Shown: positions 6,908-14,505, counted from the first letter of the stretch. The stretch: DNA of 14,505 nucleotides from Pseudomonadota bacterium (GCA_027625355.1 JAQBWI010000019.1:1-14505); one strand, 5' to 3'. Translations and numbers: made by a program. The notes: generated by a model not told the origin, from the letters alone.

Positions 6908-7883
6908 CGCATTGATCTACCCAATGTCCTGGTGAAACTTCTACCAAACCCATTTTGATACCTGCCTCCTTCCCATCTGGTGAGGCATGTGGGCACCTTG
7001 TTCGAAAGACACATCCTGAAGGTGGATTCATTGCGCTAGGTATTTCTCCTGTTAATTCAATTGCTTTTTTTTGATCATCAGGATCAATAGAAGGAATAGA
7101 AGATAAAAGTGCTTTTGTATAAGGATGACGAGGGTTGGTAAAAAGCTCCCTGGATGGCGCTTGCTCAACAATATGCCCGAGATACATAACGGCTACTTCA
7201 TCACATGTATGCGCAACAACACTTAAATCATGACTAATAAATAAATAAGTTAGGTCCAAATCTTTTTGTAGAGATTTTAATAGATTTAAAATATCAGCCT
7301 GAATTGATACATCTAAAGCGGCAACACTCTCATCAGCAACTATAAATTTAGGATAACTTACAAGTGATCTAGCAATAGAAATTCTTTGACGTTGTCCTCC
7401 TGAAAAAGCATGAGGGTACCTTCTCAAATGCTCTAGATTTAGTCGACATTTTGAAGCGATATCTCTTACTCGTTCATCAGTTTCTTCACGAGATTTTGTT
7501 ATCTTCATAACCTCTAAGGGCTCCGCTATAATATCTCTAACTGTCATTCTAGGGCTTAGAGCTGCATATGGATCTTGAAATATTAATTGCGCTTTTTTTC
7601 TAAACTCTTTCAATTCTTTTTTATTGATATTAGCAAGATCATAGTCTGTATGCTCATCATGAAAAATTACTTGTCCAGAACTAATTTTATTAGCCCCTAA
7701 TATTGCTTTCCCCAATGTTGTTTTGCCTGAACCTGACTCCCCTACTAAACCTAAAAATGATTTTTTCTTAATATCTAAACTAACATTTTTTACAGCTTGG
7801 ATTTTCTGTTTTTTTGATAGAAAATTTTCTTGATAATCAAACTCAACAGAAACATTTTTTACACTAACAAGATTATCATTCAT
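6891..7883 (-). CDS. Opp/Dpp-type ABC transporter ATP-binding protein (second, OppF-like)
   Basis: The open frame begins at 7925, but the start chosen is the ATG at 7883 (330 aa). It has AGGA six bases upstream overlapping the previous stop, and the domain begins right after it (NLVSVKNVSVEF). Walker A is GESGSGKTT (48-56), the Q-loop is at about 103, the signature is FSGGQRQR (160-167), Walker B ends VADES (182-186) and the H-loop His is at 218. The usual DEP after Walker B is DES. The C-terminal oligopeptide-transporter extension (NPRHPYTKALL and a Cys-containing FRTRCPH segment) identifies the Opp/Dpp class. It pairs with the upstream ATPase to power uptake through the two permeases. Its last ~40 residues are nearly the same as those of its partner. 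Confidence 0.92.
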   Translation of the reverse strand: MNDNLVSVKNVSVEFDYQENFLSKKQKIQAVKNVSLDIKKKSFLGLVGESGSGKTTLGKAILGANKISSGQVIFHDEHTDYDLANINKKELKEFRKKAQLIFQDPYAALSPRMTVRDIIAEPLEVMKITKSREETDERVRDIASKCRLNLEHLRRYPHAFSGGQRQRISIARSLVSYPKFIVADESVAALDVSIQADILNLLKSLQKDLDLTYLFISHDLSVVAHTCDEVAVMYLGHIVEQAPSRELFTNPRHPYTKALLSSIPSIDPDDQKKAIELTGEIPSAMNPPSGCVFRTRCPHASPDGKEAGIKMGLVEVSPGHWVDQCGVNCG

Positions 7884-7889
7884 AAATTT

Positions 7890-7893
7890 TCCT
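7890..7893 (-). promoter_or_regulatory. Shine-Dalgarno deciding the start of the second ATPase
   Basis: AGGA, overlapping the TAG stop of the first ATPase (7894-7892), is six bases before the ATG at 7883. It supports a 330-aa product; the upstream in-frame start at 7925 would lie inside the preceding gene and add 14 residues unrelated to the family. Confidence 0.65.
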
Positions 7894-8872
7894 ATCCACA
7901 ATTCACACCACATCGGTCTACCCAATGGCCTGGACTAACTTCTATTAAGCCCATATTAATTCGTCCTTCTTTCCCTTCTTGTGTAGGATGTGGACAACGA
8001 GTTCTAAATACACAACCAGTAGGTCGCTCCAAAGGACTTGGGATACTTCCAGGTATTGGCTGAAGTGGAGCATCTAAATTATTTATATCCGGCAGCGCTT
8101 TTAATAAACCTCTTGTATAAGGATGTTTTGGATTTTTAATTATCTCTCTGACTGGGCCTTTCTCAACTATTACTCCTAAATACATAACAGCAACATTATC
8201 AGCTGTTTGTGCAATTACACCTAGATCATGAGTAATGAACATAACTCCCATTTGATATTCTTTAATAATATCTTTAATTAAATTTATAACTTGAGCTTGT
8301 ATTGTAACATCAAGTGCAGTTGTAGGTTCATCAGCTAATAATAATTTTGGCATCGTAGATAGAGCCATTGCAATCATAGCTCTTTGGCGCATACCGCCCG
8401 ATAATTCAAAAGCATATTGGTTAAATCTTTTTTCTGCGTCTGCTATACCTACTCTCTTTAACATATCAACAGATATCGATTTTGCTTCTTTTTTATCAAT
8501 TGGTTTATGTAAAAGTAATTGTTCTACCATCTGAGCGCCAATTTTTATTGCTGGGGCAAAACTAGCCATAGGCTCTTGAAATATCATTGACACTTTACCA
8601 CCCCTAATTTTTTTCAAATCTTCTTTGGAGGTAAACTTAAGAGTATTTTCTCCATCAATAATAATTTCTGCATCTTCATTATAGTGAGTGTTACCAGGAT
8701 TTAACTGCATAATAGATTTTGCAGTTACAGATTTACCTGATCCTGACTCTCCAACAACCCCTAAAACCTCTCCAGCTTTTACAGATAATGAAATATTTTC
8801 AACAGCTACAATTCTTCCTTCATCTGTATCAAATTGAACATTTAAATTTTTAATATCTAGTAATGTGGACAT
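7892..8872 (-). CDS. Opp/Dpp-type ABC transporter ATP-binding protein (first, OppD-like)
   Basis: A 326-aa cytoplasmic ATPase. It has Walker A GESGSGKS (41-48), Q-loop IFQEPM (97-102), signature LSGGMRQR (157-164), Walker B LLLADEPTTALD (177-188), and an H-loop His215 in ITHDLG. The C-terminal Opp/Dpp extension follows (NPKHPYTRGLLKALP, 247-261), with Cys287, Cys293, Cys321 and Cys325. It belongs to the OppD type and should form a heterodimer with the next ATPase. It begins 2 bp after the stop of the second permease and has no clear Shine-Dalgarno, consistent with coupled translation. Transporters of this class import peptides but also nickel, opines and, in several bacteria, oligosaccharides. 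Linkage to sugar genes favours a sugar derivative here. Confidence 0.93.
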   Translation of the reverse strand: MSTLLDIKNLNVQFDTDEGRIVAVENISLSVKAGEVLGVVGESGSGKSVTAKSIMQLNPGNTHYNEDAEIIIDGENTLKFTSKEDLKKIRGGKVSMIFQEPMASFAPAIKIGAQMVEQLLLHKPIDKKEAKSISVDMLKRVGIADAEKRFNQYAFELSGGMRQRAMIAMALSTMPKLLLADEPTTALDVTIQAQVINLIKDIIKEYQMGVMFITHDLGVIAQTADNVAVMYLGVIVEKGPVREIIKNPKHPYTRGLLKALPDINNLDAPLQPIPGSIPSPLERPTGCVFRTRCPHPTQEGKEGRINMGLIEVSPGHWVDRCGVNCG

Positions 8873-8874
8873 GA

Positions 8875-10035
8875 TTATTTATTTTTATGAGGATCAGCTG
8901 CATCACGGAGACCATCTCCAACAAAAACAAAAGATAAAATTAAAACAACTAAGAAAAATACTGGAATAAAATACCATTGATAATTTAAAAGTACATCAGC
9001 TTTAGTTGCATTTTGTAATAGCACTCCTAATGAATTAACTGGCTCTCTTAATCCTAAACCAATAAAACTCAGTGCTGTTTCAGATAACAGCATGTAAGGA
9101 AAGCTGATAACCAAGTCGACAATTATGTAACTTGTAAAGCTTGGTAAAAGATGACGCCCTATAATATGTGCAGAAGATGCTCCAGACATTTGCGCTGCAA
9201 GAATATATTCTTGACTTCTCTCACTTAATAAATGTGTTCGAACTCGTCGAGCTAGTGTTGGCCAAGAAATTAATCCTAGGAGACATGATATAAAGAAAAA
9301 CCTCAGCTCTGAACTCCATTCTTGAGGTGCAAACGCGGCCAAACACATAAATAATGGTATGGGGGGCACCGTCCTTATCGCATCAGTAAACATTTGAAGG
9401 AGACTATCTATCCATCCACCATAATATCCGGAAATTCCTCCAATAATCAAAGATAAGACAAAAGATATGAATACACCTAATGTTCCTACTGCCAAGGAAA
9501 TATAAATTGCGCTCAAAGTTCTGCTAAATAAATCTTTTCCTGCCTTATCAGTTCCAAATAAATGGATACCACCTTCTTTAGTTCCAAATAAATGACGATC
9601 AGAAGTGAATCCGGGAAATTGAAAATCAAATTTTTTTCCGGGTAAATTAATTTTAAAATCTAGAGATTTATATTCCCATCCTTTTACAAAGAAATAAACA
9701 TACCTTCTTTTATCATCATCTATTTTATATACCCATCGGAAGTTAGTATCGGCACCTCTATATTTGGTCAGAGTATGTAAAAAAGGTCTTGGAGAAAATC
9801 CATTTTTATCCCAAAACATTGGTATTTGAGGAGCTCCATTTTCATACTCTTTATCCCGACCAGCAATTGTAGGATCATAAGGTGATAAGAAGTCTGCAAA
9901 TAGACTACAAACAATCATAAATAATAAAATAGAACCAGCTATCATAGCTGTTCTATTTCCAAAAAAACGTGTTCGCACCAGCTGCATTTGAGTAGCAGTA
10001 AAATATGCTTCTTTTTTTGCTGAACTAACTTCCAC
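8875..10035 (-). CDS. Opp/Dpp-type ABC permease (DppC/YejE-like) with enlarged periplasmic loop
   Basis: A 386-aa inner-membrane subunit. One N-terminal membrane segment (about 29-49) is followed by a long hydrophilic loop (about 50-165), then about five membrane segments. The permease EAA-type loop is YILAAQMSGASSAHIIGRHL (277-296). The C-terminus FVGDGLRDAADP is standard for the family. Typical DppC is about 300 aa; the extra ~80 residues lie in the first periplasmic loop, rich in aromatic and charged residues, as in the YejE subgroup that works with large binding proteins. The start is GTG at 10035, supported by AAGGAG six bases upstream. The nearby ATG at 10039 is in the other frame and belongs to the C-terminus of the first permease, which overlaps by 11 bp. 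The loop may dock the unusually large binding protein. Confidence 0.92.
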   Translation of the reverse strand: MEVSSAKKEAYFTATQMQLVRTRFFGNRTAMIAGSILLFMIVCSLFADFLSPYDPTIAGRDKEYENGAPQIPMFWDKNGFSPRPFLHTLTKYRGADTNFRWVYKIDDDKRRYVYFFVKGWEYKSLDFKINLPGKKFDFQFPGFTSDRHLFGTKEGGIHLFGTDKAGKDLFSRTLSAIYISLAVGTLGVFISFVLSLIIGGISGYYGGWIDSLLQMFTDAIRTVPPIPLFMCLAAFAPQEWSSELRFFFISCLLGLISWPTLARRVRTHLLSERSQEYILAAQMSGASSAHIIGRHLLPSFTSYIIVDLVISFPYMLLSETALSFIGLGLREPVNSLGVLLQNATKADVLLNYQWYFIPVFFLVVLILSFVFVGDGLRDAADPHKNK

Positions 10036-11038
10036 CCATTACTCCTTTTCTTATCCTAGGATCCATTATTGCCAAAATAATATCAGTGACAAAATTTACA
10101 AAAACAATTGTAGCTGTAAGCAAGAAAATTATAGCTCCAGCTAATTGCTGATCATTTGACCTTGCTAACGCTTCTATTAATAAAGCTCCAGCCTCAGTTA
10201 AAATTAAAATAAGCGCAACAACAGGGAGTGCACTAAAAATTCTATTTAAATCAAAACCTATTGAATTAATTACAGGTCCAAGTGAATGTTTAGCAGGGTA
10301 ACGCCACAGTAAACTCATTCCTGACACACCTCTAGCACGAGCTGCCATGACATATAATTTGTCATTTTCATCAAGCATTAAGGCACGTACTGTTTGAAGC
10401 GCAAATGCGGTAGCATTCCAACCCAAAACAAAAATTGGCAGCCATGCTCTGCTTAAAAAATCTTGAACCTTTGCAGAAGACCAAGGTGCATTTTCATATT
10501 CTTGTGAAAATAAGCCAGTCATAGTGTCTCCATAATACACTGTCATAAATAACATAATACAAAGTGCCACTAAAAAATTAGGTAAAGCAATACCAAGATA
10601 GCTTATAAACTTTAAAGCATTATCTAAAGAGGCGTACTTCGTTGTGGCCGAGATAATTCCTACAGGAATGGCGATAGCATAGGAAAATAATAGAGCTGTT
10701 ATAGCTATTGTTAAAGATAAAACAAACCTACCACTTAAAAGCTCATTGATGCTAATTCGCAAAATACAACTATCTCCAAAATCTTGTTTAATAACTATAT
10801 CTGATACCCATTTGGTGTAACGATATAAAAAAGGTTTATCTAATCCTAATCTTTTTTCTTCAGCAGCAATATCTTCAAACGATATTTGTGAACCTTGAGT
10901 ATTTTTAAAAGCAAGATAACGTTCTGCACATGTTCCTGGAACTAATTCCATTAAAGAAAAAACAATAAAACAAACTATGAGTAATGTTACAATAGATAAA
11001 AAAGCTCTTGTAACTGTAAACTGAATAAAATTAATCAT
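10025..11038 (-). CDS. Opp/Dpp-type ABC permease (DppB-like)
   Basis: A 337-aa inner-membrane protein with a first membrane segment at about 9-30. A periplasmic loop carries the DppB-like pattern (LGLDKPFLYRY, 64-74, and DFGDS, 86-90). Membrane segments follow near 105-130, 145-170 and 200-215, and two more after the EAA-type coupling loop MAARARGVSGMSLLWRYPAK (231-250). The end, DPRIRKG, is typical of the family. It pairs with the DppC/YejE-like permease encoded 11 bp into its 3' end to form the channel. A 95-bp gap with a strong hairpin separates it from the binding-protein gene upstream, so it is probably expressed at a lower level than that gene. No clear Shine-Dalgarno precedes the ATG. 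Confidence 0.92.
   Translation of the reverse strand: MINFIQFTVTRAFLSIVTLLIVCFIVFSLMELVPGTCAERYLAFKNTQGSQISFEDIAAEEKRLGLDKPFLYRYTKWVSDIVIKQDFGDSCILRISINELLSGRFVLSLTIAITALLFSYAIAIPVGIISATTKYASLDNALKFISYLGIALPNFLVALCIMLFMTVYYGDTMTGLFSQEYENAPWSSAKVQDFLSRAWLPIFVLGWNATAFALQTVRALMLDENDKLYVMAARARGVSGMSLLWRYPAKHSLGPVINSIGFDLNRIFSALPVVALILILTEAGALLIEALARSNDQQLAGAIIFLLTATIVFVNFVTDIILAIMDPRIRKGVMGGS
10042..10047 (-). promoter_or_regulatory. Shine-Dalgarno deciding the GTG start of the second permease
   Basis: AAGGAG lies six bases before the GTG at 10035, inside the 3' end of the first permease gene. The ATG between them (10039) is in the frame of the first permease and leads to its stop after MGGS, so GTG is the start of the second permease. 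Confidence 0.7.
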
Positions 11039-11074
11039 AATTTGTATGTTTTGTAATTGTTTATTTAGAATAAT

Positions 11075-11113
11075 AAAAAAAAGAAAAGCGGCAATAAAAA
11101 AATTGACGCTTTT
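11075..11113 (-). terminator. Intrinsic terminator/attenuator between binding-protein and permease genes
   Basis: Read on the - strand, AAAAGCG-T-CAAT (11113-11102) pairs with ATTG-C-CGCTTTT (11095-11084). That gives an 11-bp stem with one mismatch and a six-T loop, followed by C and eight T (11082-11075). It lies 20 bases past the binding-protein stop and ahead of the permease genes. It probably lets only part of the transcripts continue, raising binding protein over membrane subunits, and may also protect the 3' end of the short message. Confidence 0.75.
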
Positions 11114-11133
11114 TTAAAAATTAATACTTTAAC

Positions 11134-13185
11134 TTATTCGTCCAACCACCACTGAGTAGCTAGATATGGATAAGTTCTGTAATACTCATAAGAAGTAGTT
11201 TTGAATTGCGTAAAGTTTTTCAAAGCATTTCTATGATATGTTGGGAATGGTGCTTTTACAGTTCCAATTAACAGAGTTTGTTCTGTTAACATAGTTGTAA
11301 TTTTTTTACCCCACTCATTTGATTCAGCAGTACCTAATTCATATGATTGGAATTTATCAATTCCATCACTTAAATCATATACCCACTGAGGAGGTTCTAC
11401 ACCGTCTGTACCGTTACTATCAATATAAGCGGCCCATAACATACCTTGAGTATGGTTGAAATAGTTACCAAATGGCGCTTTAAATGTTTCAGGGTTACCT
11501 GCAACAATTGCCAATGGCTGACCTTTATCCCAAGCATGAACATCTAATGCATTCGAAGCTTGTGATCCACGAAATTCATCAGGAGTAACTTCTTTAAAGT
11601 TAGTTTTTACACCTACATCATTCCACATACGTGCAACTAGTTCAACCTCAACACCACCAATACCTTGAGTAGCATAGTCAATGTTCATAGCAAAAGGCGC
11701 TCCATTAGGAAGCTCTCTAAAACCATCACCATCAACATCTTTTAACCCAACTTCATCAAGAAGTGCATTTGCACCATCTGGATCATATTGAGTCATATGC
11801 ATTTTAATTTCCTCAGGTACAAAATCAGGTGCAGGTGAAATACCTACAAACTGCTCAACAACACCCAAACCGTAGTATGCTACATCATTGATCTCATTTC
11901 TATCAATAGCAATAGACATAGCTTGACGGAAACGAATGTCGCTATAGACTTTACGTTTTTCCAAATCTGGATGAGTAACGTTAAAGCTAAATAGAGCAGC
12001 TCCACAACCTGGATTAATTTGAAGACTATATCCGCCTGATTCAGCACCATCTAATAATTGAGGCGCAGATTCAAGTTGCACTGATTGAGATTTATAATCA
12101 ACTTCACCATTAACAAGTTTTAACAACCTGATTTCATTTTCATTGATATATCTTTCATTTTGATAATCAATGTACGGTAATTGATTTCCAGCAGTATCAA
12201 CTTGGTGAAAATATGGATTAGCTGCATAAACTCTACCCTCAGTAGTATCTTCAATAGTCATGTAAGCTTCTAATGAAGGGTATGCTGCATATTCTAAACC
12301 AGCAACAAGATCAGGGTTTCTCAACATTGGAGTCGGAGTATCCGTCCAACCAGAGTTACCATAATAAGCTGCAAGAGCATCCCAACCATCTTCAAAGCCT
12401 AATGCTTGAGCATTTGCATCAGCATTAGAATCTATTTCTGGATGAAATTGCTCTAAGAAATGTGCAGGCATGAATGCTTGGTTATAAGTCCATGCAAGTG
12501 TTGCCAATAACCCTGGGAATGGAGATGGTAGATTAAATCTAACAGTTGTATCATCAATTACATCTACAGTCATAGGTTCTCCACCAACCAGAAGATATGG
12601 ATAAGGCTTTTCTCTAATGTTTGTATTCATCATTAGATCTTCATACCAAAACTCTACATCTCTTGCAGTGAATGGCTCACCATTTGACCACTTATGACCT
12701 TTTCTTAGCATAAAGGTTAAAGTTGTAAAATCATCATTCCATTCGTAATCTTTAGCAACGTTAGGTACAATTGTTGATAAATCATCTGCAAAACGTACTA
12801 AGTTTACGTGACGAGTTGACAACATATCAGAAGTACCTGCTTCTGTTGCGTTTGATAAAAATTTAATTGTTCCACCATATGATCCAATAGAGTCATAAGG
12901 AACAACAACTAGTGGTTCATCAGGTAAACGATCTGCAACTGCTGCTAGACCTTTGTTTCCTTGAATTGTTGCATTAATACTCGTAATATTTGGATTTTCA
13001 GAAAACTGCATTTTACAACCTGCAGCGCTTTCGAATTCTGATAACTCATATTGTTGAGGATACTTTCCACCTTGCAATCCATCATTCATTGTCGAGCCTG
13101 TACAATGCCCTCCAGCGAAAGAGCTTGCGCTCCATAGAACTGTGCTAGCAGAAAAAACTAATGCTAAAAGTATTTTTTTAAACAT
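11134..13185 (-). CDS. ABC transporter solute-binding protein, family 5 (large Opp/Dpp type)
   Basis: A 683-aa periplasmic protein, first gene of the operon. A Sec signal peptide is evident: KK, a hydrophobic stretch, and a cleavage site after Ala24 (SFA|GG). There is no lipobox, so the protein is soluble. The family-5 core appears at about 140-190, with YEWNDDFTTLTFMLRKG and NGEPFTARDVEFWYED, and a later FRQAMSIAIDRNE block marks the second lobe. At 683 aa it is longer than DppA/OppA (about 535-545) and comparable to sugar-binding members such as rhizobial AgpA. AAGGAGA lies 8 bases before the ATG, the strongest ribosome site in the window, in keeping with the high expression of binding proteins. 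The ligand is unknown; context favours a glycoside or sugar derivative over peptides. Its GC content looks slightly higher than that of its neighbours, probably reflecting strong selection on an abundant protein. Confidence 0.93.
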   Translation of the reverse strand: MFKKILLALVFSASTVLWSASSFAGGHCTGSTMNDGLQGGKYPQQYELSEFESAAGCKMQFSENPNITSINATIQGNKGLAAVADRLPDEPLVVVPYDSIGSYGGTIKFLSNATEAGTSDMLSTRHVNLVRFADDLSTIVPNVAKDYEWNDDFTTLTFMLRKGHKWSNGEPFTARDVEFWYEDLMMNTNIREKPYPYLLVGGEPMTVDVIDDTTVRFNLPSPFPGLLATLAWTYNQAFMPAHFLEQFHPEIDSNADANAQALGFEDGWDALAAYYGNSGWTDTPTPMLRNPDLVAGLEYAAYPSLEAYMTIEDTTEGRVYAANPYFHQVDTAGNQLPYIDYQNERYINENEIRLLKLVNGEVDYKSQSVQLESAPQLLDGAESGGYSLQINPGCGAALFSFNVTHPDLEKRKVYSDIRFRQAMSIAIDRNEINDVAYYGLGVVEQFVGISPAPDFVPEEIKMHMTQYDPDGANALLDEVGLKDVDGDGFRELPNGAPFAMNIDYATQGIGGVEVELVARMWNDVGVKTNFKEVTPDEFRGSQASNALDVHAWDKGQPLAIVAGNPETFKAPFGNYFNHTQGMLWAAYIDSNGTDGVEPPQWVYDLSDGIDKFQSYELGTAESNEWGKKITTMLTEQTLLIGTVKAPFPTYHRNALKNFTQFKTTSYEYYRTYPYLATQWWLDE

Positions 13186-13192
13186 ATTATTT

Positions 13193-13199
13193 TCTCCTT
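13193..13199 (-). promoter_or_regulatory. Strong Shine-Dalgarno of the binding-protein gene
   Basis: AAGGAGA on the - strand ends 7 bases before the ATG at 13185. It is the best ribosome-binding site in the window and fixes this start; most downstream genes have weak or no Shine-Dalgarno and overlap their neighbours. Confidence 0.8.
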
Positions 13200-13261
13200 A
13201 ATTAAGAATAATCTTCTATATTTTGTATAGATTTTTTATTCATTAGCAAAAATATATTATG

Positions 13262-13294
13262 TTTATTTCATATTTATTTCATTTTTATTTTATA
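13262..13294. repeat. Three tandem 11-bp units in the divergent intergenic region
   Basis: TTTATTTCATA, TTTATTTCATT and TTTATTTTATA follow one another without gaps, each differing from the first at one or two positions. The 11-bp period is about one helical turn. They lie between the divergent uptake operon and hydrolase gene and could bind a regulator or bend DNA. In such AT-rich sequence chance cannot be excluded. No convincing -35/-10 pair was found for either gene in this 166-bp region. Confidence 0.5.
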
Positions 13295-13351
13295 AATTGT
13301 GTATTTTTTTGTTTGAAAATACCATATCTTGTACATTGTGAATAAAATTAT

Positions 13352-14505
13352 ATGAATAATAGAACAAAATCAGTTTTATTTATATGTGCTGATCAGTGGC
13401 GATGGGATTACTTTGGTTTCATGAAACACAAAAATGCCATAACACCAAATTTAGACAAATTGGCAAAAGATAGTTGTGTTTTTAAATCTCATTTTACAGG
13501 AATCGTTCCTTGTGGTCCCGCACGAGCAACAATGTTAACTGGTCTTTATCCATTTATTCATCGATCAATTAGAAATGGAGCGCCTCTTGATAAACGTTTC
13601 ACTAATATTGCAAAGGAAGTAAAAAAAAGTGGATATGATCCCAAGCTTTTTGGTTACACTGACACTACATGGGATCCTCGTTTTTTGAATAATGATGATA
13701 AAAAAAAATATACTTATGAATCTCCAATGGAAGGATTTGATCCTATATGTCATCTCCCGGAAGGTGATCCAGTTGTATGGGCTGAATTTCTTAGATCCAA
13801 AGGTTATGATGTAAAAAAACCACATGATTTATACACTAGAAAAAATCCAAAAGATGGAGAAGGATATATTTATAAAGCTTGGGAAGTACCAACTGAAGAT
13901 TCGGATACAACTTTTCTTGCAAACGAAGTTATTCGATATTTAGAAGATGCAACATCTCCATTTTTTTATCATATATCTTTTTTAAGACCTCATCCACCAA
14001 TGTTTGTTTCTGAGCCTTGGCATAGCCTTATAAATCCAAATGACATCGAATTACCAAAAGAGACTTTTAATTATGAAGAGCTACTAAATCAGCACCCTTT
14101 CTTAAAAGAAATGGCAAGAAAATTTCTTAATGAAGATACATACAAAGAAATCCGTTATAAAGATTTGAAGGATCAAGATAAAAAAAATATCATTGCTGTA
14201 TACCTTGGAATGTGTGCTGAAGTTGACCACAATATTGGTAGAATTTTAAAAAGTTTAGAAAAAAATAATTTAGAAAAAAATACTTTAATTATTTTTACAA
14301 GTGACCATGGGGAGTTACTTGGTGAAAATAGAATGTGGGGTAAATTAGGATGGTGGGATTCAGCCTATAGAATACCCTTGATAATTCATAATCCAGGTGA
14401 AAAAAATTATGAAATAGATGATTTTACTGAGTCAGTTGATTTAGCACCTACAATTCTTGAATGGTTAAATTTAGATATTCCTATTAACTGGAGTGGAGAC
14501 TCCTT
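13352..14505 (+). CDS. Sulfatase-superfamily hydrolase, phosphonate monoester hydrolase/phosphodiesterase-like (3' end outside window)
   Basis: 384 codons are visible and the frame is open at the right edge; the family is about 500-550 aa. An in-frame stop at 13343 makes the ATG at 13352 the first possible start, and ADQWR (13-17) supplies the usual N-terminal metal ligands. PCGPARATMLTG (53-64) contains the CxPxR sulfatase motif with Cys54, the residue converted to formylglycine. SDHGE (317-321, Asp318/His319) and GKLGWWD (with Lys331) complete the alkaline-phosphatase-superfamily site. DQWR, LRPHPP, the aligned spacing and FTESVDLAPTILEWL match rhizobial phosphonate monoester hydrolase (nucleophile about residue 57) better than arylsulfatases. 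Such enzymes cleave phosphodiesters, phosphonate monoesters and, more weakly, sulfate or sulfonate esters. No signal peptide is seen, so it is cytoplasmic. It is divergent from the uptake operon and probably acts on its cargo. It needs a formylglycine-generating enzyme, not seen here. Confidence 0.9.
   Translation, partial: MNNRTKSVLFICADQWRWDYFGFMKHKNAITPNLDKLAKDSCVFKSHFTGIVPCGPARATMLTGLYPFIHRSIRNGAPLDKRFTNIAKEVKKSGYDPKLFGYTDTTWDPRFLNNDDKKKYTYESPMEGFDPICHLPEGDPVVWAEFLRSKGYDVKKPHDLYTRKNPKDGEGYIYKAWEVPTEDSDTTFLANEVIRYLEDATSPFFYHISFLRPHPPMFVSEPWHSLINPNDIELPKETFNYEELLNQHPFLKEMARKFLNEDTYKEIRYKDLKDQDKKNIIAVYLGMCAEVDHNIGRILKSLEKNNLEKNTLIIFTSDHGELLGENRMWGKLGWWDSAYRIPLIIHNPGEKNYEIDDFTESVDLAPTILEWLNLDIPINWSGDS

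Noticed and set aside
7884..7925. Upstream start for the second ATPase (14 extra residues)
   Set aside because: The extra residues overlap the previous gene's conserved tail; the ATG at 7883 has a Shine-Dalgarno and matches the family start.
7830..8063. 77-codon open frame on the + strand across the ATPase junction
   Set aside because: It is antisense to two conserved genes with no supporting features.
13297..13330. TTGTGT or TTGAAA with TACCAT/TATCTT as promoter for the hydrolase gene
   Set aside because: Spacings or -10 matches are poor and such hexamers are frequent in AT-rich DNA.
13565..13825. 86-codon open frame on the - strand
   Set aside because: It is opposite the hydrolase gene, whose + strand frame is continuous and carries the catalytic motifs.

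Overview
This 14.5 kb window is strongly AT-rich (about one third G+C by eye). Its genes are tightly packed, with 1-17 bp overlaps and almost no spacers. It has no rRNA, tRNA, CRISPR or mobile element that I can see. The gene families and the compactness suggest a streamlined marine alphaproteobacterium (Pelagibacterales, HIMB59 or AEGEAN-169-like). That is an inference from style; there is no taxonomic marker gene here. No gene-free stretch exceeds 300 bases; the longest is 13186-13351 (166 bp).

Layout. (1) Left edge, + strand: the 3' part of an L-fucose-isomerase-like gene, cut by the window edge, overlaps by ATGA a Gfo/Idh/MocA oxidoreductase (896-1984). (2) 13185 down to 1979, - strand: one apparent operon of eleven genes. 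In transcription order these are a large family-5 solute-binding protein, two Opp/Dpp-type permeases, two Opp/Dpp-type ATPases, an EamA/DMT membrane transporter, a GalM-type aldose 1-epimerase, the two subunits of a ComDE-like sulfopyruvate decarboxylase, a PfkB sugar kinase resembling the sulfofructose kinase YihV, and a D-2-hydroxyacid dehydrogenase. It ends tail-to-tail with the + strand oxidoreductase, the two stops overlapping by 6 bp. A clear intrinsic terminator or attenuator hairpin lies between the binding-protein gene and the first permease gene. (3) Right edge, + strand, divergent from the operon: a sulfatase/phosphonate-monoester-hydrolase-like gene (13352 to the edge) with an intact CxPxR formylglycine motif.

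Working model (inference). The Opp-type transporter imports an organic solute, probably a glycoside or sugar derivative. Mutarotase, isomerase and kinase prepare a ketose-1-phosphate, and the hydroxyacid dehydrogenase plus ComDE process a C3 acid such as sulfolactate through sulfopyruvate to sulfoacetaldehyde. Together this resembles a sulfoglycolytic (sulfo-EMP-like) upper half joined to a sulfolactate-degrading lower half in one locus. In well-known sulfoglycolytic bacteria the C3 sulfonate is excreted. The aldolase, sulfolactaldehyde dehydrogenase, Xsc and a sulfoquinovosidase are not in the window, so the model is incomplete. A phosphonate-based or ordinary sugar pathway remains possible.
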